From a virus, in IMG/VR virus record IMGVR_UViG_3300014720_000137, positions 1-28,793 of that record: 28,793 bases of DNA. One strand, given 5' to 3'. Under the pieces are notes generated by a model that had not been told where the DNA came from, made no database searches, and saw only the letters and a program-made list of their open reading frames with translations. Below, piece by piece: positions 15,573 through 22,856 of the stretch. The position numbers were made by a program, and so were the translations under genes. Each line of letters starts with the position of its first letter. The stretch's first letter is position 1.

Positions 15573-16288
15573 CCACGGGACCAGTAGACTGCGCCTGCGT
15601 GATCCATGGCAAGCTGTATGATTGGATCTATGTAGACAAGCTCTATGCCATGCTCTCGAAGTATATCACGCGCCCGATCAGGTTGCATGTGTTTACCGAA
15701 TCCGACCGAGCAGTACCGGATCCATACATCAAACACTCTCTTGTGAACTGGCCAGGCATCGGTGGACCACGAAAAAGCTGGTGGTACAAGATGCAGATGT
15801 TCGATCCCGAGCAGTTCCGCGGAAGATTGCTGTATTTTGATCTAGATGTGATCATACTAGACAACATAGATTGGATGCTGGATCTCGACATCAGATACTT
15901 CTGGGCCTGCAAAGACTTCCGGCACCACTGGCGTGGCGCATGGCATGGTATCAACAGCAGTTGCATGGTCTGGGACACTGCGAGATTTGAGACAATCTGG
16001 CGCGAATTCGCGGGCGACAACATCCACGCGGTCACCCGCCGTTTCCAAGGCGATCAAGATTTCCTCAACAACAAGATTGCTGACCGGGATCGGCGCTATC
16101 TAGATGAAGTGTTGATCAAGAGCTGGCGCTGGGAGATCAAGGACGGGGGCATGGACTTCAAGAAACGCGTATACAAAAGACCAGATGCTGGCACCGTGAT
16201 CCCGCCCAACACCCATGTCATGGTCTTCCACGGACAGCCCAAACCGCACGAGATCACAGATCCCATCATACAGCGGTTGTGGGGTTGA
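15542..16288 (+). CDS. GT8-like glycosyltransferase
   Basis: A 248-residue protein. GRLLYFDLDVIILDNIDWML (94-113) contains the DLD metal motif and following strand of GT8-like enzymes; HVMVFHGQPKPHEI near the C-terminus carries the HG-KP pattern that completes the metal and nucleotide site in that family. WWYKMQMF before the motif is also typical. It is the cleanest glycosyltransferase call in the island. It ends the island; 35 bases later a tRNA gene begins. The ATG overlaps the end of the preceding gene and has AAGGA just before it with rather short spacing. Confidence 0.86.
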   Translation: MVKKAALQALTTGPVDCACVIHGKLYDWIYVDKLYAMLSKYITRPIRLHVFTESDRAVPDPYIKHSLVNWPGIGGPRKSWWYKMQMFDPEQFRGRLLYFDLDVIILDNIDWMLDLDIRYFWACKDFRHHWRGAWHGINSSCMVWDTARFETIWREFAGDNIHAVTRRFQGDQDFLNNKIADRDRRYLDEVLIKSWRWEIKDGGMDFKKRVYKRPDAGTVIPPNTHVMVFHGQPKPHEITDPIIQRLWG

Positions 16289-16313
16289 CCAAAAAAGCCC
16301 AATGTGTTACATT
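16285..16313 (+). promoter_or_regulatory. Sigma70-like promoter of the tRNA gene
   Basis: TTGACC (16285-16290) and TACATT (16308-16313) are separated by 17 bases. The predicted start near 16320 is only about four bases before the mature tRNA 5' end. The -35 overlaps the stop codon of the upstream glycosyltransferase. Confidence 0.6.
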
Positions 16314-16323
16314 GTATGACCAT

Positions 16324-16397
16324 CTCGGGCTGGCCGAGCGTGTAGGCAACGGTCTGCAAAACCGTCTAGGCAGGTTAGATTCCTGCGCCCGAGTCCA
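16324..16397 (+). tRNA. tRNA-Cys (anticodon GCA), CCA encoded
   Basis: The sequence folds as a tRNA by hand. Acceptor arms CTCGGGC (16324-16330) and GCCCGAG (16387-16393) pair perfectly. The D-stem is GCC/GGC. The anticodon stem is ACGGT/ACCGT with loop CTGCAAA and anticodon GCA at 16356-16358. The T-stem is GCAGG/CCTGC. The discriminator base is T, which is the cysteine identity base, and CCA (16395-16397) is encoded. The T-loop TTAGATT has A where C56 is nearly universal, and the D-loop lacks a clear GG pair, so the usual G19-C56 contact seems absent. A functional check would be needed. Confidence 0.85.
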
Positions 16398-16400
16398 TAA

Positions 16401-16425
16401 GTTAGTGCCCACTAACCACGTGTTT
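16401..16425 (+). terminator. Possible weak terminator or processing hairpin after tRNA
   Basis: GTTAGTG (16401-16407) and CACTAAC (16410-16416) form an inverted repeat starting three bases after the encoded CCA. A short TTTT (16422-16425) follows after five bases. It could end the tRNA transcript or mark the 3' cut site. The stem tip must open to make a loop, so strength is uncertain. Confidence 0.4.
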
Positions 16426-16434
16426 TAGGGGTGG

Positions 16435-16463
16435 TTGACCAGAAATCCGCCATTTGTTATAAT
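16435..16463 (+). promoter_or_regulatory. Sigma70-like promoter of the AAA+ ATPase gene
   Basis: TTGACC (16435-16440), 17 bases, then a perfect TATAAT (16458-16463). The start site would be near 16470, giving a leader of about 25 bases with GGAG at 16483-16486, eight bases before the ATG. This is the closest match to the bacterial consensus in the window and suggests early expression. Confidence 0.8.
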
Positions 16464-16494
16464 ATAATCATAATAATACTTTGGAGCATAGACA

Positions 16495-17511
16495 ATGACA
16501 CAAGTTCTCATACGCAATGGTTCATACCGCAAACAAGACGTCTCGGGTCTGCAGTTTACTCTGGTTCGCGACTTCACCACCGACACCAAAGGCGGCAACG
16601 TGGTCGTGGCCAACGGCGGCGCCTTCCCCGGCATGCCAGACGAGATCCGCATCCGCGTTGACTCGATCGAAGACATCGAAATCACAGGAGCCCGTGTGCA
16701 ATCTACCGACCGTGTTGTAGAGTTCAAGAAGCCCGAAGAGACTGACGAAGAAGTCATGGACCGAATCGAGAAGCGTTTCTCGATCCTGGATGACATGACC
16801 AAAGCTGCCATCACCGGTGACATCCGCGCCATGATCGTGGTAGGCCCCCCGGGTGTGGGCAAGAGCTATGGTGTGGAGTATCAGCTGGAGAAGGCCGGCA
16901 TGTTTGACCAGATCTCTGGTAAAAAGATCAAGTACGAAGTGGTCAAGGGTGCCATGACGCCGATCGGACTCTATTGCACGCTGTTCAAGCACAGCGACCC
17001 CAAGAACGTCCTGGTGTTCGATGATTGTGATTCGATCCTGTTAGACGATGTGGCGCTGAACATCCTCAAGGCAGCACTGGACTCGGGCAAGAAGCGCCGC
17101 ATCCACTGGAACGCTGACTCGGCCATGTTGCGCCGTGAGGGCGTGCCTGATCAGTTCGACTTCAAGGGCTCGGTCATCTTCATCACCAACTTGAAGTTCG
17201 ATCACCTCAAGAGCAAGAAGCTCCAGGACCATCTGGAGGCGCTACAATCGCGCTGCCACTTCCTGGATCTCACGCTCAACACCACCCGCGACAAGATACT
17301 CCGCATACGCCAGATCTTCCGCAAGGGTGATCTGTTCAAGGACTATGATTTCACAGCCGAGCAGGGCGAAGAGATCGTGCAGTTCATGATCGACAATCAT
17401 GCCAAACTGCGGGAGATCAGCCTGCGCATGGCGCTCAAGCTGGCGGACCTGACCAAGATTTCAGCCAATTGGCAACTGCTGGCCGAATCCACTTGCATGA
17501 AGCACGCCTGA
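16495..17511 (+). CDS. AAA+ ATPase of marine T4-like phages, function unknown
   Basis: A 338-residue ATPase. Residues 1 to about 90 are a small separate domain with beta structure. Walker A is GPPGVGKS (117-124), Walker B is VLVFDDCDS (172-180), and VIFITNLKFD supplies a sensor-1 asparagine. The C-terminal third is helical (EEIVQFMIDN, then LREISLRMALKLADL), like an AAA+ lid. Proteins of this type are common in marine T4-like phages, but their job is not known to me; it is not gp44, whose usual N-terminal signature is missing. It has its own strong promoter and is closed by two hairpins, so it forms a single-gene unit. Confidence 0.88.
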   Translation: MTQVLIRNGSYRKQDVSGLQFTLVRDFTTDTKGGNVVVANGGAFPGMPDEIRIRVDSIEDIEITGARVQSTDRVVEFKKPEETDEEVMDRIEKRFSILDDMTKAAITGDIRAMIVVGPPGVGKSYGVEYQLEKAGMFDQISGKKIKYEVVKGAMTPIGLYCTLFKHSDPKNVLVFDDCDSILLDDVALNILKAALDSGKKRRIHWNADSAMLRREGVPDQFDFKGSVIFITNLKFDHLKSKKLQDHLEALQSRCHFLDLTLNTTRDKILRIRQIFRKGDLFKDYDFTAEQGEEIVQFMIDNHAKLREISLRMALKLADLTKISANWQLLAESTCMKHA

Positions 17512-17531
17512 TGCTTGGGAAGCAGTAGTAC

Positions 17532-17571
17532 CGGATCGCCCACTAAGTCTAGCTCCTAGGCGATCCGTTTT
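17532..17571 (+). terminator. Hairpin with T tail after the AAA+ gene (first of two)
   Basis: CGGATCGCC (17532-17540) and GGCGATCCG (17559-17567) are perfect complements over nine bases with an 18-base loop, followed by TTTT. Confidence 0.7.
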
Positions 17572-17602
17572 GAGGTGCCCGTAAAACGGCACCTCTTTTT
17601 TT
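17572..17602 (+). terminator. Strong rho-independent terminator (second of two)
   Basis: GAGGTGCC (17572-17579) and GGCACCTC (17588-17595) pair perfectly around an eight-base loop, followed by seven T residues (17596-17602). The last two T are also the start of the uvsW -35 hexamer, so terminator and next promoter are fused. Confidence 0.92.
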
Positions 17603-17629
17603 GACTTCTGTAAATAAAGCCTGTAGAAT
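17601..17629 (+). promoter_or_regulatory. Sigma70-like promoter of uvsW, leaderless arrangement
   Basis: TTGACT (17601-17606), 17 bases, TAGAAT (17624-17629). The expected start (17636 or 17637) coincides with the uvsW ATG at 17637. There is no Shine-Dalgarno sequence, and an ATG at 17628 lies within the -10 element and so cannot be on the transcript. Confidence 0.75.
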
Positions 17630-17636
17630 GCACATA

Positions 17637-19097
17637 ATGAGACAGGCAAGACTAATCATACGAGACGAAGTGAACGTCAAGATCGAGGGACTCGAGCTGG
17701 ATGTTCGTAGAACCTTAGTCAACAAATTCAAATACGACGTGCCTTATGCCCGCTATCTTCCAGCTGTACGCCTGGGTCGTTGGGATGGCAAGGTATCGTT
17801 CTTCCAGTTGGGCGGCAGCACTTATGTGAACCTCCTGCCCGAGATCCTGCCCATACTAGAAGAATATGATTACGATGTAGAACTGGATGACCAGCGCGAC
17901 TACAGGACCACGTTCGAGTTTGAGCAGGTGCGAGAAGATTCCTTTAGCGATATCAAATGGCCAAGAGGGCATCCGCAGGCCGGCGAGCCCATACTTCTAC
18001 GTGACTATCAGACCGGAATCATCAATGAGTTCCTGGCCAATCCCCAGTGCATACAGGAAGTGGCCACGGGTGCTGGCAAGACCATCATGACCGCAGCACT
18101 CAGCCGCGCCGTCACGCCCTACGGACGAAGTATCGTGATCGTGCCCAACAAGAGCTTGGTCACGCAGACAGAGAAAGATTATCTAAATCTCAATCTTGAC
18201 GTGGGCGTGTTCTTTGGCGACCGGAAAGAGTTTGGCCGCCAGCACACCATCTGTACCTGGCAGAGTCTCAATGTGCTGTTAAAAAACACCAAGAACCAAT
18301 CAGCGGACATAACCATAGGCGAATTCCTAGAGGAGGTAGTATGCGTGATCGTAGACGAAGTGCACATGGCCAAAGCCGACGCACTAAAAACTCTCCTGAC
18401 AGGAGTGATGTCGCAAGTGCCAATCCGGTGGGGCTTGACCGGGACCATACCAAAAGAAGCGTTCGAAAGCCAGGCCTTACTGGTCAGTCTTGGGCCCGTG
18501 GTATCAAGGCTCGCGGCGGCGGAACTGCAAGACCGCGGCGTGTTGGCTCAATGTCACGTGAACATCGTGCAGCTGGTCGATCACGTGGAGTATTCAAACT
18601 ATCAAAGTGAGCTCAAGTACTTGCTGGAGGAGTCGGGCCGGTTGGCGACCATAGCCGAGTTGATAGCGCGGGTGAACGAGACTGGCAACACCTTGGTGCT
18701 GGTGGACCGTATCGCCGCGGGCCAGGAACTGGTAAATAGACTACCGAACGCAGTATTCATATCAGGTGCTACCAAAGCCGGGGAAAGACAAGATCACTAT
18801 GACGAAGTGGCGGAGGCTACAGACAAGATCATCGTGGCTACATATGGAGTGGCTGCTGTTGGCATTAACATTCCCCGTATTTTTAATCTGGTTCTTGTGG
18901 AACCTGGCAAGAGCTTTGTCCGAGTCATCCAGTCAATTGGTCGGGGCATCCGCCGGGCCGAAGACAAAGACTTCGTACAGATCTGGGATGTCACGAGCAC
19001 TTGCCGCTTTGCGAAGAGACATCTGACCAAGCGCAAGCAGTTTTACAAAGAAGCACGCTATCCTTTCACTCACGAGAAATTGGAATGGATGCCTTGA
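17637..19097 (+). CDS. uvsW: UvsW-type SF2 helicase
   Basis: A 486-residue helicase. T4 UvsW remodels branched DNA, unwinds R-loops and helps switch replication to the recombination-dependent mode. Residues 1-115 match the N-terminal UvsW domain (RLGRWDGKVSFF). Helicase motifs follow: ATGAGKT (143-149), IVDEVHMAK (238-246, DEVH box), GLTGTIP, and QSIGRGIRR (motif VI). Length fits the family. Start: earlier in-frame codons are a TTG that belongs to the promoter -35 and an ATG inside the -10, so I use the ATG at 17637, at the predicted +1. The stop is six bases before the next start, making a two-gene unit with the radical SAM gene. Confidence 0.93.
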   Translation: MRQARLIIRDEVNVKIEGLELDVRRTLVNKFKYDVPYARYLPAVRLGRWDGKVSFFQLGGSTYVNLLPEILPILEEYDYDVELDDQRDYRTTFEFEQVREDSFSDIKWPRGHPQAGEPILLRDYQTGIINEFLANPQCIQEVATGAGKTIMTAALSRAVTPYGRSIVIVPNKSLVTQTEKDYLNLNLDVGVFFGDRKEFGRQHTICTWQSLNVLLKNTKNQSADITIGEFLEEVVCVIVDEVHMAKADALKTLLTGVMSQVPIRWGLTGTIPKEAFESQALLVSLGPVVSRLAAAELQDRGVLAQCHVNIVQLVDHVEYSNYQSELKYLLEESGRLATIAELIARVNETGNTLVLVDRIAAGQELVNRLPNAVFISGATKAGERQDHYDEVAEATDKIIVATYGVAAVGINIPRIFNLVLVEPGKSFVRVIQSIGRGIRRAEDKDFVQIWDVTSTCRFAKRHLTKRKQFYKEARYPFTHEKLEWMP

Positions 19098-19103
19098 CCA
19101 ACA

Positions 19104-20261
19104 ATGGCAAAAAAATCTCTCAGCAAATTACAACATATTACTGTCAACGCAGCAAAACGCTGTTTTTTGTTGGATCACGGTTATACCAACCAGACATCTG
19201 GCCCTTGTTGCCAGGTGGATGATTTTAAAAATCTCATCGATCCGCAAGGACTAAAACTAGTCACAAATTTCGCGCAACTGCACGGTCATCCGCTATATCA
19301 AGAGATCAGGCAGACCATGCTAGCAGGAGATTGGCATGCCAGCTGCCGGAAATGCCAACAAGTAGAAGACGCAGGTCTTGAAAGCATGCGCGTCAATCAC
19401 GAGCGACTGTATCACGATGTGTCCAGGCAAGAAGTCCTGATGAATCTTACCATCTGGACCGGGCGCGAATGCAACTTACAATGCCGTAGCTGTCATCCCT
19501 ATCTCAGCACCAGCTGGAGTCGCGAATATCAACAGCTGCCGGACTCTCTGCAAGAGATGCAGTGGACGATCGCAGATGCCGCTGCCCGTTACTCGGAATA
19601 TCAAGCAGAAGACTTTAGATATGTCAACCATGTGGTGCTGACCGGCGGTGAGCCGCTGTACAACAGAGATTGTTTTCCGTTGTTGGAGCAAATCGGTCTA
19701 CAGACCCAGGGTCGTTGTACGCTAACGATCATAACCAACTGTACTATCGCCATGGATCTGGAAAAGTTTCCTTTTTTGCGGCTGTTCAAACAGGTCACGC
19801 TGTTGGTCAGCATAGATGCCACTGGACCCGCGGCAGAATTTATCAGGACCGGCAGCAATTGGTCTAGGATCGAACAAAATCTCAATAGCTATCGAGATCA
19901 CGGTATCGCGTGCTTTTATCATCTCACCCATAGTGTGCTCAATCTTTTCCATGTGACCAGCACCCGTCAGTGGCTGGAAAATCGCGGCATCATTGACTGT
20001 GGTCTGAAGACTTTCGTGACTGCGCCCCGGCATCTCTCTTATGCGGTCCTGACTGACAGTGAAAAGGATAGATTCTACAGCTGGCACACAGTCCAACAGT
20101 CGCCCGATAATTATCTGCTAGATGCGTTGCAGTTGTCGCGACACGACCCCCTCTTGCGCGAGCTTTTTTTGCAATACATGGACCACACCCAACAGTTCCA
20201 TGGCTTGGATTGGCAACTGAGCCTACCAGAACTGCATGCACTCTTGACCGATCGGATTTGA
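19104..20261 (+). CDS. Radical SAM protein with twitch-like auxiliary cysteines
   Basis: A 385-residue protein. The radical SAM cluster site is ECNLQCRSC, with C123, C127 and C130 in the C-X3-C-X2-C spacing; VVLTGGEPLYNRD (GGE motif) follows. Before the core, cysteines at 20, 35, 36, 81 and 84 (GPCCQVDD and SCRKCQQVED) look like a rearranged auxiliary-cluster segment of the twitch/SPASM type. Such proteins are known from marine phages, where their substrates are not established. No small precursor peptide gene is next to it. It lacks a clear Shine-Dalgarno sequence and lies six bases after uvsW. Composition is somewhat richer in A and T than uvsW. The stop codon overlaps the -35 of the next promoter. 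Confidence 0.85.
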   Translation: MAKKSLSKLQHITVNAAKRCFLLDHGYTNQTSGPCCQVDDFKNLIDPQGLKLVTNFAQLHGHPLYQEIRQTMLAGDWHASCRKCQQVEDAGLESMRVNHERLYHDVSRQEVLMNLTIWTGRECNLQCRSCHPYLSTSWSREYQQLPDSLQEMQWTIADAAARYSEYQAEDFRYVNHVVLTGGEPLYNRDCFPLLEQIGLQTQGRCTLTIITNCTIAMDLEKFPFLRLFKQVTLLVSIDATGPAAEFIRTGSNWSRIEQNLNSYRDHGIACFYHLTHSVLNLFHVTSTRQWLENRGIIDCGLKTFVTAPRHLSYAVLTDSEKDRFYSWHTVQQSPDNYLLDALQLSRHDPLLRELFLQYMDHTQQFHGLDWQLSLPELHALLTDRI

Positions 20262-20286
20262 CTTTGCGATCGAGATCACGTATACT
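20258..20286 (+). promoter_or_regulatory. Sigma70-like promoter, leaderless arrangement
   Basis: TTGACT (20258-20263), 17 bases, TATACT (20281-20286). Six bases separate the -10 from the ATG at 20293, so the A of the start codon is the expected first transcribed base. Confidence 0.8.
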
Positions 20287-20292
20287 AAGTTA

Positions 20293-20793
20293 ATGCGAAT
20301 CCTCACACTAGACAATCGTCCGTACGATCTCGATACCCTGCCAGAAGAAGTGGATGACATGCGCTTCGCGATCTTGGACAACTCGGATCCCGGCAACCCA
20401 GACTATCACTACATTCCCCTGATCTTCCTGGAGAGCTTCACCAGCCCGGCCCTGGTCCTGCGCATAGGTGAGGACGAGATCAAGATGCCCGTGGACTGGC
20501 AGGTACTTATTGGGGAACCAGACCTAGGCGATCTAGAGATGCTGCCCTTGACATCGATCAATGATCGCGGCTTCAAGGTCTTCCAGTTCAATCCTCTCAC
20601 CAGTTTCCGGCCCAGCTTCCTTGACATAGAGATCGTGGACGTGTATCATGAACTGACCTGGTATGCGCCCAAGCTCAAGAACGGACAGATGTTGGCCGTG
20701 CCCATCAACGATTGGGAGCAGCCGGACTGCGTATATTTCGTTAAGGACATATCACGCAACTGCGAAGTGGTAGACTACAACCGGGCCTGGTAG
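20293..20793 (+). CDS. Conserved protein of unknown function
   Basis: A 166-residue protein that I know only as a recurring type in marine T4-like phages near uvsW and gp62; no function can be assigned. It is acidic, with beta-rich segments (YIPLIFLESF, ALVLRIGEDEIKMPVDWQVL) and a C-terminal CVYFVKDISRN. There is no membrane segment and no known motif. The start is fixed by the promoter immediately before it, and it seems to be translated without a leader. The stop shares one base with the GTG of the next gene, so it leads an operon that continues through gp62-like, zinc-finger, SGNH and mini-polymerase genes. Confidence 0.85.
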   Translation: MRILTLDNRPYDLDTLPEEVDDMRFAILDNSDPGNPDYHYIPLIFLESFTSPALVLRIGEDEIKMPVDWQVLIGEPDLGDLEMLPLTSINDRGFKVFQFNPLTSFRPSFLDIEIVDVYHELTWYAPKLKNGQMLAVPINDWEQPDCVYFVKDISRNCEVVDYNRAW

Positions 20794-21233
20794 TGGAAAA
20801 ACTTACCATCGCCAACGAGATGGCCCAGTTCGATCGCAAGAACCGGCAGTTCTACAGCGAGCTCACGGAAGAGGAACGCAAGAAATTTTCCAACTATCTC
20901 ATGATACGCTGGGGATCCAGCGTGCAAGGCAGCCGTGATCTCCAGGAGTTCTATGTGATAGCCACCAACGAGCGGCTGAACAAACACTTCTTCGCCGTAA
21001 ATCGGCATCCGCAACTGCAATGGTTGATGGCCACTTCGGTTTCGCCAGGCATGGGCACGCACAGGCATCAGTGGATAGCCCCCAAGAAGAAGGATGCGGG
21101 ATCGAACGAAGTGAAGAAACAGCTGATGGAACTGTATCCCAACATGAAGATGGCTGACATAGAAACCATGGCAGCCCTTACAACCAAGCAAGAACTCCGG
21201 CAACATCTCCGTGAGCACGGCCAATCCGACTGA
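20793..21233 (+). CDS. 62: gp62-like clamp-loader small subunit
   Basis: A 146-residue protein starting with GTG that overlaps the previous stop by one base. The pattern FDRKNRQFYSELTEEERKKF followed by SNYLMIRWGSS, then VIATNERLNKHFF, LQWLMATSVSPGMGTHRHQW and a C-terminal LMELYP helix resembles the phage clamp-loader A family (T4 gp62). In T4 gp62, similar landmarks are FNYLMAAVPRGKRYGKW and a following helical region. gp62 joins four gp44 subunits to load the gp45 sliding clamp. gp44 and gp45 are not in this window. The assignment is from memory of the family pattern, so moderate. Confidence 0.62.
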   Translation: MEKLTIANEMAQFDRKNRQFYSELTEEERKKFSNYLMIRWGSSVQGSRDLQEFYVIATNERLNKHFFAVNRHPQLQWLMATSVSPGMGTHRHQWIAPKKKDAGSNEVKKQLMELYPNMKMADIETMAALTTKQELRQHLREHGQSD

Positions 21234-21906
21234 GCAACATGTTTGCCAATACTGCCAAAAGGGTTTCCGTCGAGAGACCAGCCTGGCCGTGCACTTGTGC
21301 GAGCCCAAGCGCCGCTATCACGAGCGTGATGAAGTGGGTGTGCAGCTAGGCCTCCAATCCTATCTCCGGTTCTATGAAACCACGCAGGGATCCGCGCGAC
21401 TGAAAACATTTGATGACTTCGTGACCAGTCCCTACTATCGAGCATTCGTGCGATTTGGTCGATACTGTGTGAGCATACGCGCGATCAACATCCCTAGATT
21501 TATCGATTGGCTACTAAAAAACAACAAGAAAATCGATCACTGGTGCCGAGACACTGTGTATGGGGAGTATCTCACCGCCTACATCCGGCAGGAGTCGGCC
21601 ACGGACGCACTGGCCCGCGCCCTGGAACAGGCCATTGGCTGGTCGGAAGAGACTGGCAATCCCGACCGAGACTACTTGAGATACGGCAACTCAAACATAG
21701 TGTGCTATGCCATCACCACCGGTCGGATGTCGCCCTGGGTGCTCTACAACTGCGCGTCGGGCACTGAATTCCTGGCCAGCCTCAACGCTGAACAGATAGC
21801 CATGGTCTGGCCCATGATCGATGCCGACTACTGGCAGCGGCGTTTCCAGGACTACAGGGCCGATGCCGAATACATGCGCGAGATGCTGGTCAAGGCGGGT
21901 TGGTGA
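21211..21906 (+). CDS. Zinc-finger-like conserved phage protein
   Basis: A 231-residue protein beginning with GTG, overlapping the gp62-like gene by 23 bases. The N-terminus has a finger-like motif: C12-X2-C15, then LAVHLC with H28 and C30, and a further H37, suggesting a C2H2 or C2HC zinc site. The rest is mainly helical with SPYYRAFVRFGRYC, IDWLLKNNKKIDHW and RYGNSNIVCYAITTGRMSPW, which I recall as a conserved protein in T4-like cyanophages without known role. It sits where regA follows gp62 in T4, but shows no RegA features. Nucleic-acid binding is plausible from the finger. Confidence 0.82.
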   Translation: MSTANPTEQHVCQYCQKGFRRETSLAVHLCEPKRRYHERDEVGVQLGLQSYLRFYETTQGSARLKTFDDFVTSPYYRAFVRFGRYCVSIRAINIPRFIDWLLKNNKKIDHWCRDTVYGEYLTAYIRQESATDALARALEQAIGWSEETGNPDRDYLRYGNSNIVCYAITTGRMSPWVLYNCASGTEFLASLNAEQIAMVWPMIDADYWQRRFQDYRADAEYMREMLVKAGW

Positions 21907-22856
21907 TGCTGAGATATTTGATAGTAGGCAGCAATCAGACATCCACCGCGGATTTCAGCCAAACCCTTGGCTTAGCACCTAGTGAATTGGTACTGTCTGC
22001 CGAGGACGATTTTCAAATTGGACATACATCAGTGCAGGACATTCCCGATCTCAAACAACTTAGACAGGTGATCGATCGGGCTGATCATGTCTATTGGGCC
22101 GCATGTGATCCTGGTGAGTTTGATTGCGTGGAATCTTACCACAGCTTTCTTGATTGGTTAAAAGATTGTGATCGACAGACTCACAAGGTACGCAATCTCA
22201 AAGAGCTAAGGCATGACCAGTATCGCTGGGGTCAATCAATCAAACCCAGAGTAGATGACATGATTTTCTTTGGTTGCTCTTACACCGCCGGAGTGGGTTT
22301 GGATGATGTCCAGCAGGGTTATGCATACCAAATGGCAAGACATTTCGACAAATCATTGCTAAACTTAGCAGTGTCCGGGGGTAGCAATGGTTTGATTTTT
22401 GATAGATTTGTCAGGACAGATTTCGTCCAGGGACAAGCAGTCGTGATACAATTAACGATGCCAGCTCGATTGCATTATTGTTTTCCCGACAAAACATTGA
22501 GACCTTTGATTTTAGCCGATGCCAAATCACTCGATCCAGGCCTACACAGATCGTTGTTAGAAACTTACAACTCATCTTTTCTGTTTTATGAGCTGCTGTC
22601 TAAAATCCGTGCTATGGTACAAATTGCCCGAGCTCGTGATCTTAAAATGATCTTTTGGTTGGCCGACTACAAAAATGACACATCGATTTCCTGGCTGGAC
22701 CAGACGTATTTTTACGACATGGATGAGTTCGTACCCCGCAGCTGGATCCAGAACTATATGGTGGATTTTGGCAATGACAATCTGCATCCTGGTATAGAAT
22801 CTAATCGAACACTGGCTTCTGCCCTTTGTCGATACATTGAGACTGTGTATCAATGA
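21906..22856 (+). CDS. SGNH/GDSL-hydrolase-like protein
   Basis: A 316-residue protein. The C-terminal two thirds show SGNH blocks: FFGCSYTAGVGL (121-132) with S125 as the nucleophile candidate, NLAVSGGSNGL (153-163) with block II/III Gly and Asn, and DNLHPG near 291-296 with the Asp-x-x-His dyad. Family members are esterases or acetyl hydrolases, often acting on polysaccharides. Residues 1-110 are an unassigned domain. Start: I use the ATG at 21906 (TGATG overlap with the previous stop). The sequence is visibly more AT-rich than its neighbours, which suggests later acquisition. It might edit acetyl groups on a cell-surface or virion glycan, but the target is unknown. Confidence 0.77.
   Translation: MLRYLIVGSNQTSTADFSQTLGLAPSELVLSAEDDFQIGHTSVQDIPDLKQLRQVIDRADHVYWAACDPGEFDCVESYHSFLDWLKDCDRQTHKVRNLKELRHDQYRWGQSIKPRVDDMIFFGCSYTAGVGLDDVQQGYAYQMARHFDKSLLNLAVSGGSNGLIFDRFVRTDFVQGQAVVIQLTMPARLHYCFPDKTLRPLILADAKSLDPGLHRSLLETYNSSFLFYELLSKIRAMVQIARARDLKMIFWLADYKNDTSISWLDQTYFYDMDEFVPRSWIQNYMVDFGNDNLHPGIESNRTLASALCRYIETVYQ

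Noticed and set aside
4820-16288. The sugar genes as a piece of bacterial chromosome (capsule locus)
   Set aside because: The island is bordered directly by phage core genes on both sides with four-base gene overlaps and late-type phage promoter boxes, and no bacterial housekeeping gene is present.
16495-17511. AAA+ ATPase as the gp44 clamp-loader large subunit
   Set aside because: Walker motifs fit any AAA+, but the usual gp44 N-terminal segment and SRC-type arginine finger context are not seen, and a separate 90-residue N-terminal domain is present.
17601-17636. TTG at 17601 or ATG at 17628 as the uvsW start
   Set aside because: The TTG is the promoter -35 and the ATG begins in the -10 hexamer, so neither should be present in the mRNA.
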